A stretch of DNA of 64,000 nucleotides from assembly GCF_014196505.1 (NCBI RefSeq), contig NZ_JACIDW010000006.1:62001-126000 (forward strand). Reading direction: 5' to 3'. Below, in pieces: positions 17,597 through 25,940 of this stretch. Numbering within the stretch: position 1 is the first letter of the stretch; every line of letters starts with the position of its first letter. The notes under the pieces were generated by a model. It worked only from the letters and a program-made list of their open reading frames with translations, had not been told where the DNA came from and searched no databases. Made by a program: the position numbers and the translations under genes. The stretch comes from Rhizobium metallidurans (GTDB taxonomy: Bacteria > Pseudomonadota > Alphaproteobacteria > Rhizobiales > Rhizobiaceae).

Positions 17597-18769
17597 TCAG
17601 ACGCTCCCTGTCCCTGCGATTGGCTGGTCGCCGATGGCGAAGCGGGCCTTCAGGAGGCACTCCTCGTATTCGGCTGCCGCGGTTGAATCGATGACGATGC
17701 CACCGCCGACATTGAAGACGGCGCGGCCGTCGTCGAAGAGCGTCAGCGTGCGGATGGCGACGGAGAAGCGCATGGCGCCCGATGGCGCGATCATGCCGAT
17801 CGCGCCGCAATAGACGTCGCGCGGGCCGTCCTCCAGTTCATGCAGGATGGTCATGGCGCTGATCTTGGGGGCGCCCGTGATCGAGCCGCAGGGGAAAAGG
17901 GCGGCGAGAATGTCGCGGATTTCGAGGTTGGGCAGGAGCTTTGCCTGCACGTGGCTCACCATCTGGTGCACCGTAGGATAAGTCTCGATGTCGAAGAGTT
18001 TTGGGACGTCGAGCGTGCCGACTTCCGTGATGCGGGAGATATCGTTGCGCAGGAGGTCGACGATCATGCGGTTTTCGGCCTGCGTCTTGATGTCGGCGAG
18101 CATGGCTTGCCTGATCGCCTCGTCCTCTGCGGGGGTGTCGCCGCGCCTTGCGGTGCCCTTCATCGGATGCGTCTCGATCCAGCCTTCCTCGTCGGTGCGG
18201 AAGAAGAGCTCGGGCGAGCGCGACAGGATGACCGGGCCGCCGAGATCGACCAGCGCGCCGTATTTCACCGGCTGGCGCGATATCAGCGACCAGAAGGCCG
18301 CGCGCGGGTCGCCGGACCAGCGGGCCGTAATCGGCATGGTGAGATTGGCCTGGTAGCCATCACCCTGCATGAGGTGGTGGTGGAGGCGGTCGAAGCGGTT
18401 CTTGTAGGTGCAGAAATTCCATGCGGCTTTCGGCGCCGTCAGGAACTCTTCGTTTTCGAGGCGTTGTGTTGGCTGGGCGAGGGGGTGGCCGTCCGGCTGC
18501 GGGTGGTCGAAGACGCCGAAGCAGAGAAGTGGGGTTTCGCGGTTGTCGATGGCGAAACCGGCGAGCTTGTCCTCGAAGAGGTGGCCGGCCTCATAAGAAA
18601 TGTAGCCGGCGAGCCACTTTCCGGATGCCTTGGCCTTCTCCATGCGGGCGAGGCCGGCAAAGACCTCGGCGCGGGTGTGGGCGACGATGATCTCGGCCGG
18701 GTCTGCGAAGAGCATGACTTGGCCGGTTGTGTCGTCGCGGAAGAGGATGTGGGGGGCGCGCCCGTTCAT
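17597..18769 (-). CDS. pabB: Aminodeoxychorismate synthase component I
   Basis: PabB aminates chorismate to 4-amino-4-deoxychorismate for folate synthesis. The 390-residue protein is the short form lacking the N-terminal half of the anthranilate synthase type. It retains the chorismate-binding core: the GDGYQANLTMPI segment, then SRSPELFFR, THPMKGTARRG, MIVDLLRNDISRI and the C-terminal FPCGSITGAPKISAM. The PIxGTxxR-like lysine (PMKGTARR) marks it as PabB rather than TrpE. It is followed at once by the class IV aminotransferase gene, so both later steps to p-aminobenzoate are in one operon. The glutamine amidotransferase PabA is not here. Confidence 0.93.
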   Translation of the reverse strand: MNGRAPHILFRDDTTGQVMLFADPAEIIVAHTRAEVFAGLARMEKAKASGKWLAGYISYEAGHLFEDKLAGFAIDNRETPLLCFGVFDHPQPDGHPLAQPTQRLENEEFLTAPKAAWNFCTYKNRFDRLHHHLMQGDGYQANLTMPITARWSGDPRAAFWSLISRQPVKYGALVDLGGPVILSRSPELFFRTDEEGWIETHPMKGTARRGDTPAEDEAIRQAMLADIKTQAENRMIVDLLRNDISRITEVGTLDVPKLFDIETYPTVHQMVSHVQAKLLPNLEIRDILAALFPCGSITGAPKISAMTILHELEDGPRDVYCGAIGMIAPSGAMRFSVAIRTLTLFDDGRAVFNVGGGIVIDSTAAAEYEECLLKARFAIGDQPIAGTGSV

Positions 18770-18803
18770 GCTGGGTCCTGTTTCTGAAGCGGGGCGGTGC
18801 GAC

Positions 18804-18957
18804 GACCTCCCTTCTCCCCGACGGGGAGAAGGTGCCGGCAGGCGGATGAGGGGGCCACGGGCGCAATTGCCTATCGCATTCGCTCAAGGCGTCGCTTCCG
18901 CTCCGCCCCCTCATCGCCTCGCTACGCTCCGGCACTTCTCCCCATCGGGGAGAAGAG
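18804..18957. repeat. Palindromic intergenic repeat (REP/RIME-like)
   Basis: Upstream of pabB and downstream of pepF lies a nested palindrome of about 150 bases. Each end carries a small hairpin, TTCTCCCCGACGGGGAGAA at the left and TTCTCCCCATCGGGGAGAA at the right. Inside are complementary blocks (GGTGCCGGCAGGCGGATGAG against CCTCATCGCCT...GGCAC). This is the layout of the intergenic mosaic elements seen many times per rhizobial genome. The 261-base gap between the two genes contains little else. Confidence 0.8.
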
Positions 18958-19030
18958 ACCTGTGGCGGCGTAACGCCCCATCTCTTGTTTCCGTGGCGTG
19001 AGAAGCACGCTACTGGCGCTTCCTTCCACC

Positions 19031-20884
19031 TCAGCCCTTATCTAGCGCTTCCAGCTCGTCGATCAGCCCCTCGATCATCGACAAACCCTTGCTCCAGAAC
19101 GACGGATCGGTGGCGTCGAGGCCGAAGGGCTTGAGGAGTTCGGAGTGATGCTTGGTGCCGCCCGCCTTCAGGAGCTCGAAATACTTGTCCTGAAAGCCCT
19201 GATCCGCCTTCTGGTAGACGGCGTAGAGCGAGTTTACCAGGCAGTCGCCGAAGGCATAGGCGTAGACATAGAAGGGCGAGTGGATGAAGTGGGGGATGTA
19301 GGTCCAGTAGGTCTCGTAGCCCTCGGAGATCCTGATCGCCGGGCCGAGGCTTTCGGCCTGCACCGACAGCCATAGCTCGCCGATCTGCTCGGCCGTGAGC
19401 TCGCCTTCCTTGCGGGCGGTGTGAACCTTGCGCTCGAATTCGTAGAAGGCGATCTGGCGCACGACCGTGTTGATCATGTCCTCGACCTTCTGGGCGAGCA
19501 TCGCCTTGCGCTCGCGCTTGTCCCTGGTCTTGTCGAGAAGGGCGCGGAAGGTCAGCATTTCGCCGAAGACGGAAGCGGTTTCGGCAAGCGTCAGCGGCGT
19601 CTGGCACATCAGCGCGCCCTGGCCGCCGGCCAGCACCTGGTGGACGCCGTGGCCGAGTTCATGGGCGAGCGTCATCACGTCACGCGGCTTGCCGAGATAG
19701 TTGACGAGCACATAAGGGTGGGCGGAGGGAACGGTCGGGTGCGCGAAGGCGCCCGGCGCCTTGCCGGGGCGAACGGGAGCATCGATCCACTCCTCGTCGA
19801 AGAAGCGCTTGGCGATCGCGGCCATCTCGGGGGCGAAGTTGCAGTAGGCGGATAGCACCGTGTCCTTGGCCTCCGTCCAGGAAATGACGGTGTTGGAGGT
19901 TTCCGGAAGCGGCGCGTTGCGGTCCCAGAACTCCATCTGATCCATTCCGAGCCACTTGGCCTTCATCGCGTAGTAGCGGTGCGACAGGCGCGGATAGGCG
20001 TCGCGGACGGCGGCGGCCAGCGCATCGACCACATCGCGCTCGACGCGGTTGGCGAGGTGTCTCGAATCGGCGATGTCGTCGAAGCCGCGCCAGCGGTCGG
20101 AAATGTCCTTGTCCTTGGCGAGCGTGTTGGTGATCAGCGTGAAGATGCGCAGATTGTCCTTGAAGGTCTTGGCGAGCGCCATGGCACCCTTGCGGCGCAC
20201 CTCGGGGTCGCGGTCCTGCAGCATGTTGAGCGTCACCTCGATCGACAGCATCTCGCCATCCACCTCGAAGCGCAGTTCGGCCATGGTCTCGTCGAACAGG
20301 CGGTTGAAGGCGGCGGCCGAGGTCATCGACTTCTCGAGGAAGAGCTGTTCCAGTCTGTCGTCGAGCTGGTAGGGCTTGTCCTTGCGCAGATCGACCAGCC
20401 AGGGGCGGTAGTGGCCTGCATCGGGGTCGTTCTTCATGCAGGCGTCGATCACGGCGTCGTCGATGCGGTTCAATTCGAGCGCGAAGAACAGCAGGTGGCC
20501 GGAGAAATCGGTGATCTTCGCCTGCACGTCGCCGTAGAGCTTGCCGTTTGCGGGGCTCGACGTGTCGGAAAAATAGGTGAGGCCGGCGAACGAGCCGAGG
20601 CGGCCGACGATGTCGTCGAGCGCTTCATATTCCTTCAGCGCCTGGCCGATGCCGTCGGCACCCTTTTTCGTCGCGGCGTCCGAGAGCTTGCCCTTCCATT
20701 TGGCTTCGAAGGCAAGAGAATCCTTTTCGGCTTTCGCCATGTCGGCCTTGAAGGCGTCGGAGGTGGCGGAGGGATAGAGGTCTTCAAGCTTCCAGGTCGG
20801 GAGGTCGCCAAGTTCGATCGCCTTCGCGGAACCGGCATTGCTTACCGAAAAGTTGCATTCGGCGCCGAAGAGCGGGTTTTTCAT
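19031..20884 (-). CDS. pepF: Oligoendopeptidase F (M3 family metallopeptidase)
   Basis: A 617-residue cytoplasmic zinc peptidase that should degrade short oligopeptides. The catalytic HExxH motif is in MTLAHELGHGVHQVLAGG, with the downstream glutamate of the M3 family in LAETASVFGEML. The N-terminal LPTWKLEDLYPSATSDAFKAD is typical of the PepF/M3B group, which begins with this W-(D/E)L-x-LYP motif. The long helical region in between shows no break. The first 20 residues (MKNPLFGAECNFSVSNAGSA) are not conserved in character, so a start a few codons downstream is possible. It is a monocistronic gene. Confidence 0.93.
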   Translation of the reverse strand: MKNPLFGAECNFSVSNAGSAKAIELGDLPTWKLEDLYPSATSDAFKADMAKAEKDSLAFEAKWKGKLSDAATKKGADGIGQALKEYEALDDIVGRLGSFAGLTYFSDTSSPANGKLYGDVQAKITDFSGHLLFFALELNRIDDAVIDACMKNDPDAGHYRPWLVDLRKDKPYQLDDRLEQLFLEKSMTSAAAFNRLFDETMAELRFEVDGEMLSIEVTLNMLQDRDPEVRRKGAMALAKTFKDNLRIFTLITNTLAKDKDISDRWRGFDDIADSRHLANRVERDVVDALAAAVRDAYPRLSHRYYAMKAKWLGMDQMEFWDRNAPLPETSNTVISWTEAKDTVLSAYCNFAPEMAAIAKRFFDEEWIDAPVRPGKAPGAFAHPTVPSAHPYVLVNYLGKPRDVMTLAHELGHGVHQVLAGGQGALMCQTPLTLAETASVFGEMLTFRALLDKTRDKRERKAMLAQKVEDMINTVVRQIAFYEFERKVHTARKEGELTAEQIGELWLSVQAESLGPAIRISEGYETYWTYIPHFIHSPFYVYAYAFGDCLVNSLYAVYQKADQGFQDKYFELLKAGGTKHHSELLKPFGLDATDPSFWSKGLSMIEGLIDELEALDKG

Positions 20885-21093
20885 GAGCGGGATCCTCTTC
20901 CTATTTTACGACAGGTCTGACTGTCTAAGCGCCCAAAGCCTTGGCATCAAGGGGCTTTTCGTCGCGCGGGAGCGTCGTTTCGAGGCGAATCCGCCTTCGT
21001 CACAAACGTTAAAATGCGATTATTTCTCAAAACTGGATGTTCAAGCCTTTCTGCGACATTGCCATCCAAGGTTTCGCATGAAGTGAGGCAGCA

Positions 21094-22647
21094 ATGACCG
21101 GTTACAACGAGCACAAGGGTGCAGCGCAGATACTTGTCGTCGAGGACGATCCTGTACAGCGCAGACTGCTTAAGAACGCCATCGAGCGTCACGGACACGT
21201 CGTCCACCAGGCAGAGAATGGCCGGATCGGTCTTGAGATGGTGAAGAGGGGCAGCGGCCTCTACAACGTCATCGTTCTCGACCTGATGATGCCCGAGATG
21301 ACAGGTCTCGAGTTTCTCGAGGCAATCCATGCGTTCGGTACGCAAATTCCCGTGATCGTGCAGACCGGGCAGGGGGGAATCGAGACGGTGGTGCAGGCGA
21401 TGCGCGCCGGCGCCTTCGATTTCGTCGTCAAGCCGGTGTCGCCGGAGCGGATTTCCAATTCGATCGCCAATGCGCTGAAGCTCGATCAGCGCGAGGTCAA
21501 GGCGCGTGCCGGGCGACGTTCGCGCTCGGGTGCCGTCGGCTTCGACGATATCGTCTCGGCAAGCCCGGCGATGATCCGGGTGCTGGATCTCGCCCAGCGC
21601 GCCGCGCAATCCAACATTCCCGTCGTGCTCGAAGGTGAATCCGGCGTCGGCAAGGAACTGGTGGCCCGCGCCATCCAGTCCGGCAGCGACCGCTCCGGCA
21701 AGCCATTCGTCACCGTCAACTGTGGCGCCATTCCGCACAATCTGGTCGAGAGCATCCTGTTCGGCCATGAGAAGGGTGCGTTTACGGGCGCCACGGAGCG
21801 GCATGTCGGCAAGTTCATGGAAGCCGACGGCGGTACCATCTTCCTCGACGAGATCGGCGACCTGCCGCTCGACGTGCAGGTGAAGCTGTTGCGCGCCGTG
21901 CAGCAGGGCGAGATCGAGACCGTCGGCGCGCGCACCGCGCACAAGGTCAACGTCCGCCTGATCTCGGCGACCAACAAGGATCTGATCGAAGAGGTCAAGA
22001 ACGGCCACTTCCGCGAAGATCTCTACTATCGCCTCAACGTGTTCCCCATCACCATCCCGGCGCTGCGCAAGCGCAAGGAGGATATTCCGCATCTGGTGCG
22101 GGTGTTCACGGAACGCTTCTCGAGCGAGCAGAAGAACGGCAACCGCATGACGGTCAATGCCGGCGCGCTGGCGCTGCTCACGGCCTACGACTGGCCAGGC
22201 AACATCCGCCAGCTGGAGAACGCGATCTTCCGCGCCGTGGTTCTGGCCGACGGTCCGGAACTGACGGAGGCCGATTTTCCGCAGATCGCCGCGCAGCTGC
22301 CGGAATACGATGTCGTCGATCATCTGGCGCTGGTTGCCGACAACAGCAGCAATGTTCGCCTCGGCGAGATCGCCGCCGCCGAATTCGGCGTCTCGCAGAC
22401 GGTGGCCGACAATGTCGCGGCGCGGATCAACGACGCACCCGACAACGCGATCTCGAGCACCAATCCGGCCGGCGACGTGCGCAAGCTTGCCGACGTCGAG
22501 GAAGAGCTGATCCGATTCGCGCTGAAGTTCTATCGCGGTCAGATGAGCCAGGTTGCACGCAAACTGGGCATCGGTCGCTCGACGCTTTACAGAAAGTTGA
22601 AGGACTACGGAATTGACCCGGACAACCCGCAAAAGGACGCTGCATAG
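21094..22647 (+). CDS. Sigma-54-dependent response regulator (NtrC-like)
   Basis: A 517-residue transcription activator. A receiver domain spans about residues 10-130 with phosphoacceptor D63 (VIVLDLMMPEMTG) and conserved K near VVKPVSPE. The AAA+ domain follows with Walker A (GESGVGKE), the sigma-54 contact loop GAFTGA and Walker B (GGTIFLDEIGD). A long linker of about 90 residues and a Fis-type helix-turn-helix (QMSQVARKLGIGRSTLYRKLKDYGI) end the protein. All catalytic features are intact. No partner histidine kinase lies next to it, so the signal is unknown. Its closest layout is the TacA/NtrX-like regulators of alphaproteobacteria. Confidence 0.93.
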   Translation: MTGYNEHKGAAQILVVEDDPVQRRLLKNAIERHGHVVHQAENGRIGLEMVKRGSGLYNVIVLDLMMPEMTGLEFLEAIHAFGTQIPVIVQTGQGGIETVVQAMRAGAFDFVVKPVSPERISNSIANALKLDQREVKARAGRRSRSGAVGFDDIVSASPAMIRVLDLAQRAAQSNIPVVLEGESGVGKELVARAIQSGSDRSGKPFVTVNCGAIPHNLVESILFGHEKGAFTGATERHVGKFMEADGGTIFLDEIGDLPLDVQVKLLRAVQQGEIETVGARTAHKVNVRLISATNKDLIEEVKNGHFREDLYYRLNVFPITIPALRKRKEDIPHLVRVFTERFSSEQKNGNRMTVNAGALALLTAYDWPGNIRQLENAIFRAVVLADGPELTEADFPQIAAQLPEYDVVDHLALVADNSSNVRLGEIAAAEFGVSQTVADNVAARINDAPDNAISSTNPAGDVRKLADVEEELIRFALKFYRGQMSQVARKLGIGRSTLYRKLKDYGIDPDNPQKDAA

Positions 22648-22821
22648 GGTGTATCAGTTAAGATTCCGGCAATCATCTTTTGTTACCAATCATAAACCAC
22701 TTGTTAGTGGCCTGTTCACTATGTAAAGAAAAGGTTGATCATGTGTGGCATTTTTGCCATCGTGTGACCGCATTTAACAGTCAAGGGTCAGATTGAGGGA
22801 CCATCGGCTGTCTGACGGGGA

Positions 22822-24735
22822 TTGAGTTTGCCGGATCTGAATTGGAATACGAAGCCTTCGCGCCTGACATGGCGCACTAGGTGCGCAGACCTTTGCGGAA
22901 AGGTGACAAGGACGGCTATGGCCGCCCTTCTCGCAGTTGCAGTTTCGTCGCCCGTCATTGTGAGTTCGCCCTCGCAGGCGGCCGGCGAGACGCGTAGTCT
23001 CAAGCTTTATTTCATCAATACGGGTGAAAAGGCTGTCATCACCTACAAGCGCAACGGCCGCTTCGACCCCAAGGGTCTCGAGCAGTTGAACCGCTTCCTT
23101 CGCGACTGGCGCAAGAACCAGCCGACGAAGATGGACCCGCGCCTTTTCGATCTGATCTGGGAAGTCTACCGCCAGAGCGGTTCCCGGGAATATATCAGCG
23201 TCGTCTGCGGCTTCCGCTCACCGGCAACCAACGCGATGCTCAAGGGCCGTTCGCGTAATTCCGGCGTTGCGGAAAAGAGCCAGCATATGCTCGGCAAGGC
23301 CATGGACTTCTTCATTCCCGACGTCAAGCTCGCGACCTTGCGCGGCATCGGCATGAAGATGCAGGTCGGCGGCGTTGGTTTCTATCCGAAATCGGGTTCG
23401 CCTTTCGTGCACATGGATGTCGGTGGTGTTCGCGCCTGGCCGCGCATGACCCGCGACGAGCTTGTGCGCCTGTTCCCGAACGGCAATACCATGCACATCC
23501 CGGCCGACGGCAAGCCGCTGCCGGGGTATGAGCAGGCCGTCGCCGATTACAAGCGCCGCGTCAGCGACAGCTCCGTGCAGATGGCAAGCTCGGGCGCTTA
23601 CGCCGGTTCGTCCGCCGAAGAGCGGAAGCGACCGAAGACCCTGTTCGCTGCCCTGTTTGGCGGTGGCGAGGATGATGCGGAAGATAGCGCGGAAGACAGC
23701 GCGCCCGTCGCCGTTGCCAAGGCAACGCCGCCGAAGGCCGCCGACATGCCGAACGCGGCTGACCCGAGCCAGGGTGCTCCCGCCGAGGCGGCCGCGCAGC
23801 AGCAGACCGAGGTCGCAAGCGTGAACGCGCCGATCCCGCAGGTGCGGCCGGCGTTCGCAAATCAGCCTGGCGGCAGCGAAGTGGCCAACGCCCTCGTCGC
23901 TCCGCAATCCGGCAACGCCGCGCAGGATGCGCTTGCCGCTGTGACCGTTCAGGGTCAGCAGAGCTTCGCCGATCTGAGCGGCTATAGCATTCCCGTGCCT
24001 TCGCTCCTCGGCGCGCGTCGTTCTCCTGGAGACGCGGAAGTCGCTTCAGCCGATCCGGCTGCCGCGATGACGGGGAATCTCGCGGGCGTGCCGACACCGG
24101 TCGAGCGTCCGGCCCTGGCAGAGAAGCTCCTGGCCGCGGCGAATGCCGGTCCGGAAGCTGGCGATGACGAGGCGGATCAGCAGGATACGCTTTCACCTGC
24201 TGTCGCCGACGCTCTCAACCAGCAGCACAATGCCAATAGTGGCCAGCTTGCGGCCAACCAGCCGCCGGTATCGAGTGTCGAACAGGCTATAAACGCGGCC
24301 ATGCCGCAAAAGGTTCCGGCTGAAAAGCCGCCGGTCCAACTGGCCGCCCTTGCTCCGCCGACCAAGTCGGCAAGCTTCGGCGATGTCTTCGATACGCCGA
24401 AGCCGGCGATCGAGCCCGGCGCCACTCAGGGCCTTTCCACCAAGGGTGGCCGCCCGACCAAGAACCAGGCCGCCGAGGCCGATGCCAGCCGTGCGACCGT
24501 TACCACCGAGCCGAAGCTGACGCAGAAGATCATCTCGCAATGGGCGCTGAGCAACGCGCGCATGGAAATGGTCACCAAGCCGGTCAAGGCACCGCGTTTC
24601 GTCAGCCAGACGTTGCGTGCGCAGCCGAAGGCGGTCTATGCCGAGGGCTTCACCAAGACGGCGTCGATCGACACGGGCCGCTTCAGCGGTACGGCGGTCA
24701 ATTTCATGGAAGTGCGCAAGTTCGACGCGAACTGA
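22822..24735 (+). CDS. Exported DUF882 (YcbK-like, M15 peptidase fold) protein with long low-complexity tail
   Basis: A 637-residue protein read from TTG 22822; other TTG or ATG starts within the first 35 codons are possible. A hydrophobic export segment lies at about residues 33-53 (MAALLAVAVSSPVIVSSPSQAA). The DUF882 domain (about 60-225) shows the M15-type metal ligands: SVVCGFRSPATN, SQHMLGKAMDFFIPDV and SPFVHMDVGGVRAWPRM. The remaining 400 residues are Ala/Pro/Gln-rich and repetitive in character, without a known domain. The E. coli relative YcbK is a putative peptidoglycan hydrolase. The tail is much longer than in most family members. Confidence 0.86.
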   Translation: MSLPDLNWNTKPSRLTWRTRCADLCGKVTRTAMAALLAVAVSSPVIVSSPSQAAGETRSLKLYFINTGEKAVITYKRNGRFDPKGLEQLNRFLRDWRKNQPTKMDPRLFDLIWEVYRQSGSREYISVVCGFRSPATNAMLKGRSRNSGVAEKSQHMLGKAMDFFIPDVKLATLRGIGMKMQVGGVGFYPKSGSPFVHMDVGGVRAWPRMTRDELVRLFPNGNTMHIPADGKPLPGYEQAVADYKRRVSDSSVQMASSGAYAGSSAEERKRPKTLFAALFGGGEDDAEDSAEDSAPVAVAKATPPKAADMPNAADPSQGAPAEAAAQQQTEVASVNAPIPQVRPAFANQPGGSEVANALVAPQSGNAAQDALAAVTVQGQQSFADLSGYSIPVPSLLGARRSPGDAEVASADPAAAMTGNLAGVPTPVERPALAEKLLAAANAGPEAGDDEADQQDTLSPAVADALNQQHNANSGQLAANQPPVSSVEQAINAAMPQKVPAEKPPVQLAALAPPTKSASFGDVFDTPKPAIEPGATQGLSTKGGRPTKNQAAEADASRATVTTEPKLTQKIISQWALSNARMEMVTKPVKAPRFVSQTLRAQPKAVYAEGFTKTASIDTGRFSGTAVNFMEVRKFDAN

Positions 24736-24760
24736 GTCTGCTTCCAGACCAGACACCAGA

Positions 24761-24788
24761 ACCGCCGGAGCAATCCGGCGGTTTTTTG
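24761..24788 (+). terminator. Rho-independent terminator after the DUF882 gene
   Basis: ACCGCCGGA, loop GCAA, then TCCGGCGGT is followed by six T. It starts 26 bases after the stop codon. Confidence 0.92.
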
Positions 24789-24861
24789 TTGATGTCCCCA
24801 TGGTCGGTAGAGGCCGATACGCTGAGGATGCGCGCCGGTAAATGGCAGAGGAGGAGTTGCT

Positions 24862-25629
24862 ATGAAGATCGGGTTCTTGGGCACGGGGGCGATCACCGAG
24901 GCCATGGTCAAGGGGATGCTCGGCTCCTCGCTCGACCTCACGCGCATCATTGTCTCGCCGCGCAATGGCGAGATCGCGGCACGGCTTGCGAAATCGTCGC
25001 CGCTGGTCGAAATCGGCGCCGACAACCAGGCCGTGGTCGATGCCGCCGATGTCCTGTTCCTGGCCATCCGGCCGCAGATCGCCGAGGCGGTGATCAAGCC
25101 CTTGCGCTTTCGCGCCTCACAGAGCGTGGTCAGCGTCATTGCGGCAACGGACCGGGCGACGCTCGAGGGCTGGATCGATGCGCCGGTGGCGATCACCCAG
25201 GCCATTCCGCTGCCATTCGTCGCCGAGCGCGCCGGGGTGACGGCGATCTTTCCCGAGAACGACACGGTTGCGGCGATCTTTTCGGCCCTCGGCAGCACGG
25301 TGGCATGCGAGACGCGGGCGGAATACGACCTGCTGGCGGCGGCGAGCGCGTTGATGGCCAGCTATTTCGGCATCCTCGATCGCACCACCGGCTGGCTCGC
25401 CGATCAGGGGATGGCGAAGGAGAAGGCGCGGGCCTATCTGGCGCCACTGTTCCTCAGCCTGGCGCAGACGGCGGTCAAGCATGGCGACACGCCGCTTGAG
25501 ACGCTGAAGGAGGAGTTCTCCACCAAGGGCGGCCTAAACGAACAGGTATTCGATGACTTCGACCGCAAGGGCGGCAGCGAGGCGCTGATCGCGGCGCTCG
25601 ATCGCGTCCTGGCGCGGATCAGGGGGTAG
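24862..25629 (+). CDS. proC: Pyrroline-5-carboxylate reductase
   Basis: ProC reduces 1-pyrroline-5-carboxylate to proline. The 255-residue protein has the N-terminal dinucleotide-binding loop (KIGFLGTGAITEAMVKGML) and a Rossmann strand pattern (VDAADVLFLAIRPQ). The C-terminal dimerisation domain shows GMAKEKARAYLAPLFLSLAQTAV and TKGGLNEQVFDDFDRKGG. That domain is somewhat divergent from the TSPGGTT-type motif (here EFSTKGGLNEQV), so this may be a ProC paralogue with a different preferred imine substrate. A GAGGAG site precedes the ATG. It follows the DUF882 terminator and appears to be a single gene. Confidence 0.85.
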   Translation: MKIGFLGTGAITEAMVKGMLGSSLDLTRIIVSPRNGEIAARLAKSSPLVEIGADNQAVVDAADVLFLAIRPQIAEAVIKPLRFRASQSVVSVIAATDRATLEGWIDAPVAITQAIPLPFVAERAGVTAIFPENDTVAAIFSALGSTVACETRAEYDLLAAASALMASYFGILDRTTGWLADQGMAKEKARAYLAPLFLSLAQTAVKHGDTPLETLKEEFSTKGGLNEQVFDDFDRKGGSEALIAALDRVLARIRG

Positions 25630-25643
25630 GGCGTGAGCGCCGT

Positions 25644-25838
25644 TCAGGGCTTGCCGGGGTTGTCGTTGGCGGTGGAGCGAAACTGCTCATCTTCAAGCAC
25701 GCGCGCACCGGTGTCGAGAACACGGATCACCATCTCGTAGATGTTGAGCGCGCGTTTGCTTGAGGGCATGCCATTGTCGAGCATATCAAGCGCCTGACGC
25801 AGGCGCTCGGCCAGCTCCCTGTCGGTAATCGTTTTCAC
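25644..25838 (-). CDS. Small hypothetical protein, 64 residues
   Basis: A short, mostly helical protein (MKTITDRELAERLRQALDML at its start). It has no cysteines, membrane helix or recognised motif, and its last 12 residues look disordered. Codon composition matches the neighbours and the reading frame is clean. It ends 15 bases from the convergent proC stop. I do not recognise the family. Confidence 0.55.
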   Translation of the reverse strand: MKTITDRELAERLRQALDMLDNGMPSSKRALNIYEMVIRVLDTGARVLEDEQFRSTANDNPGKP

Positions 25839-25940
25839 GGCACGCGCTCCGCAAGTTGCTCTTCTGACAGCGCAATCTACCCCGAATTGCGGGATGAAGC
25901 CACTATCCGAAGGTTGGAGACAGGTTTTGCGCGTAGCCTC

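Noticed and set aside
19980..20920. Long plus-strand frame opposite pepF
   Set aside because: Antisense shadow; pepF has a complete HExxH domain on the minus strand.
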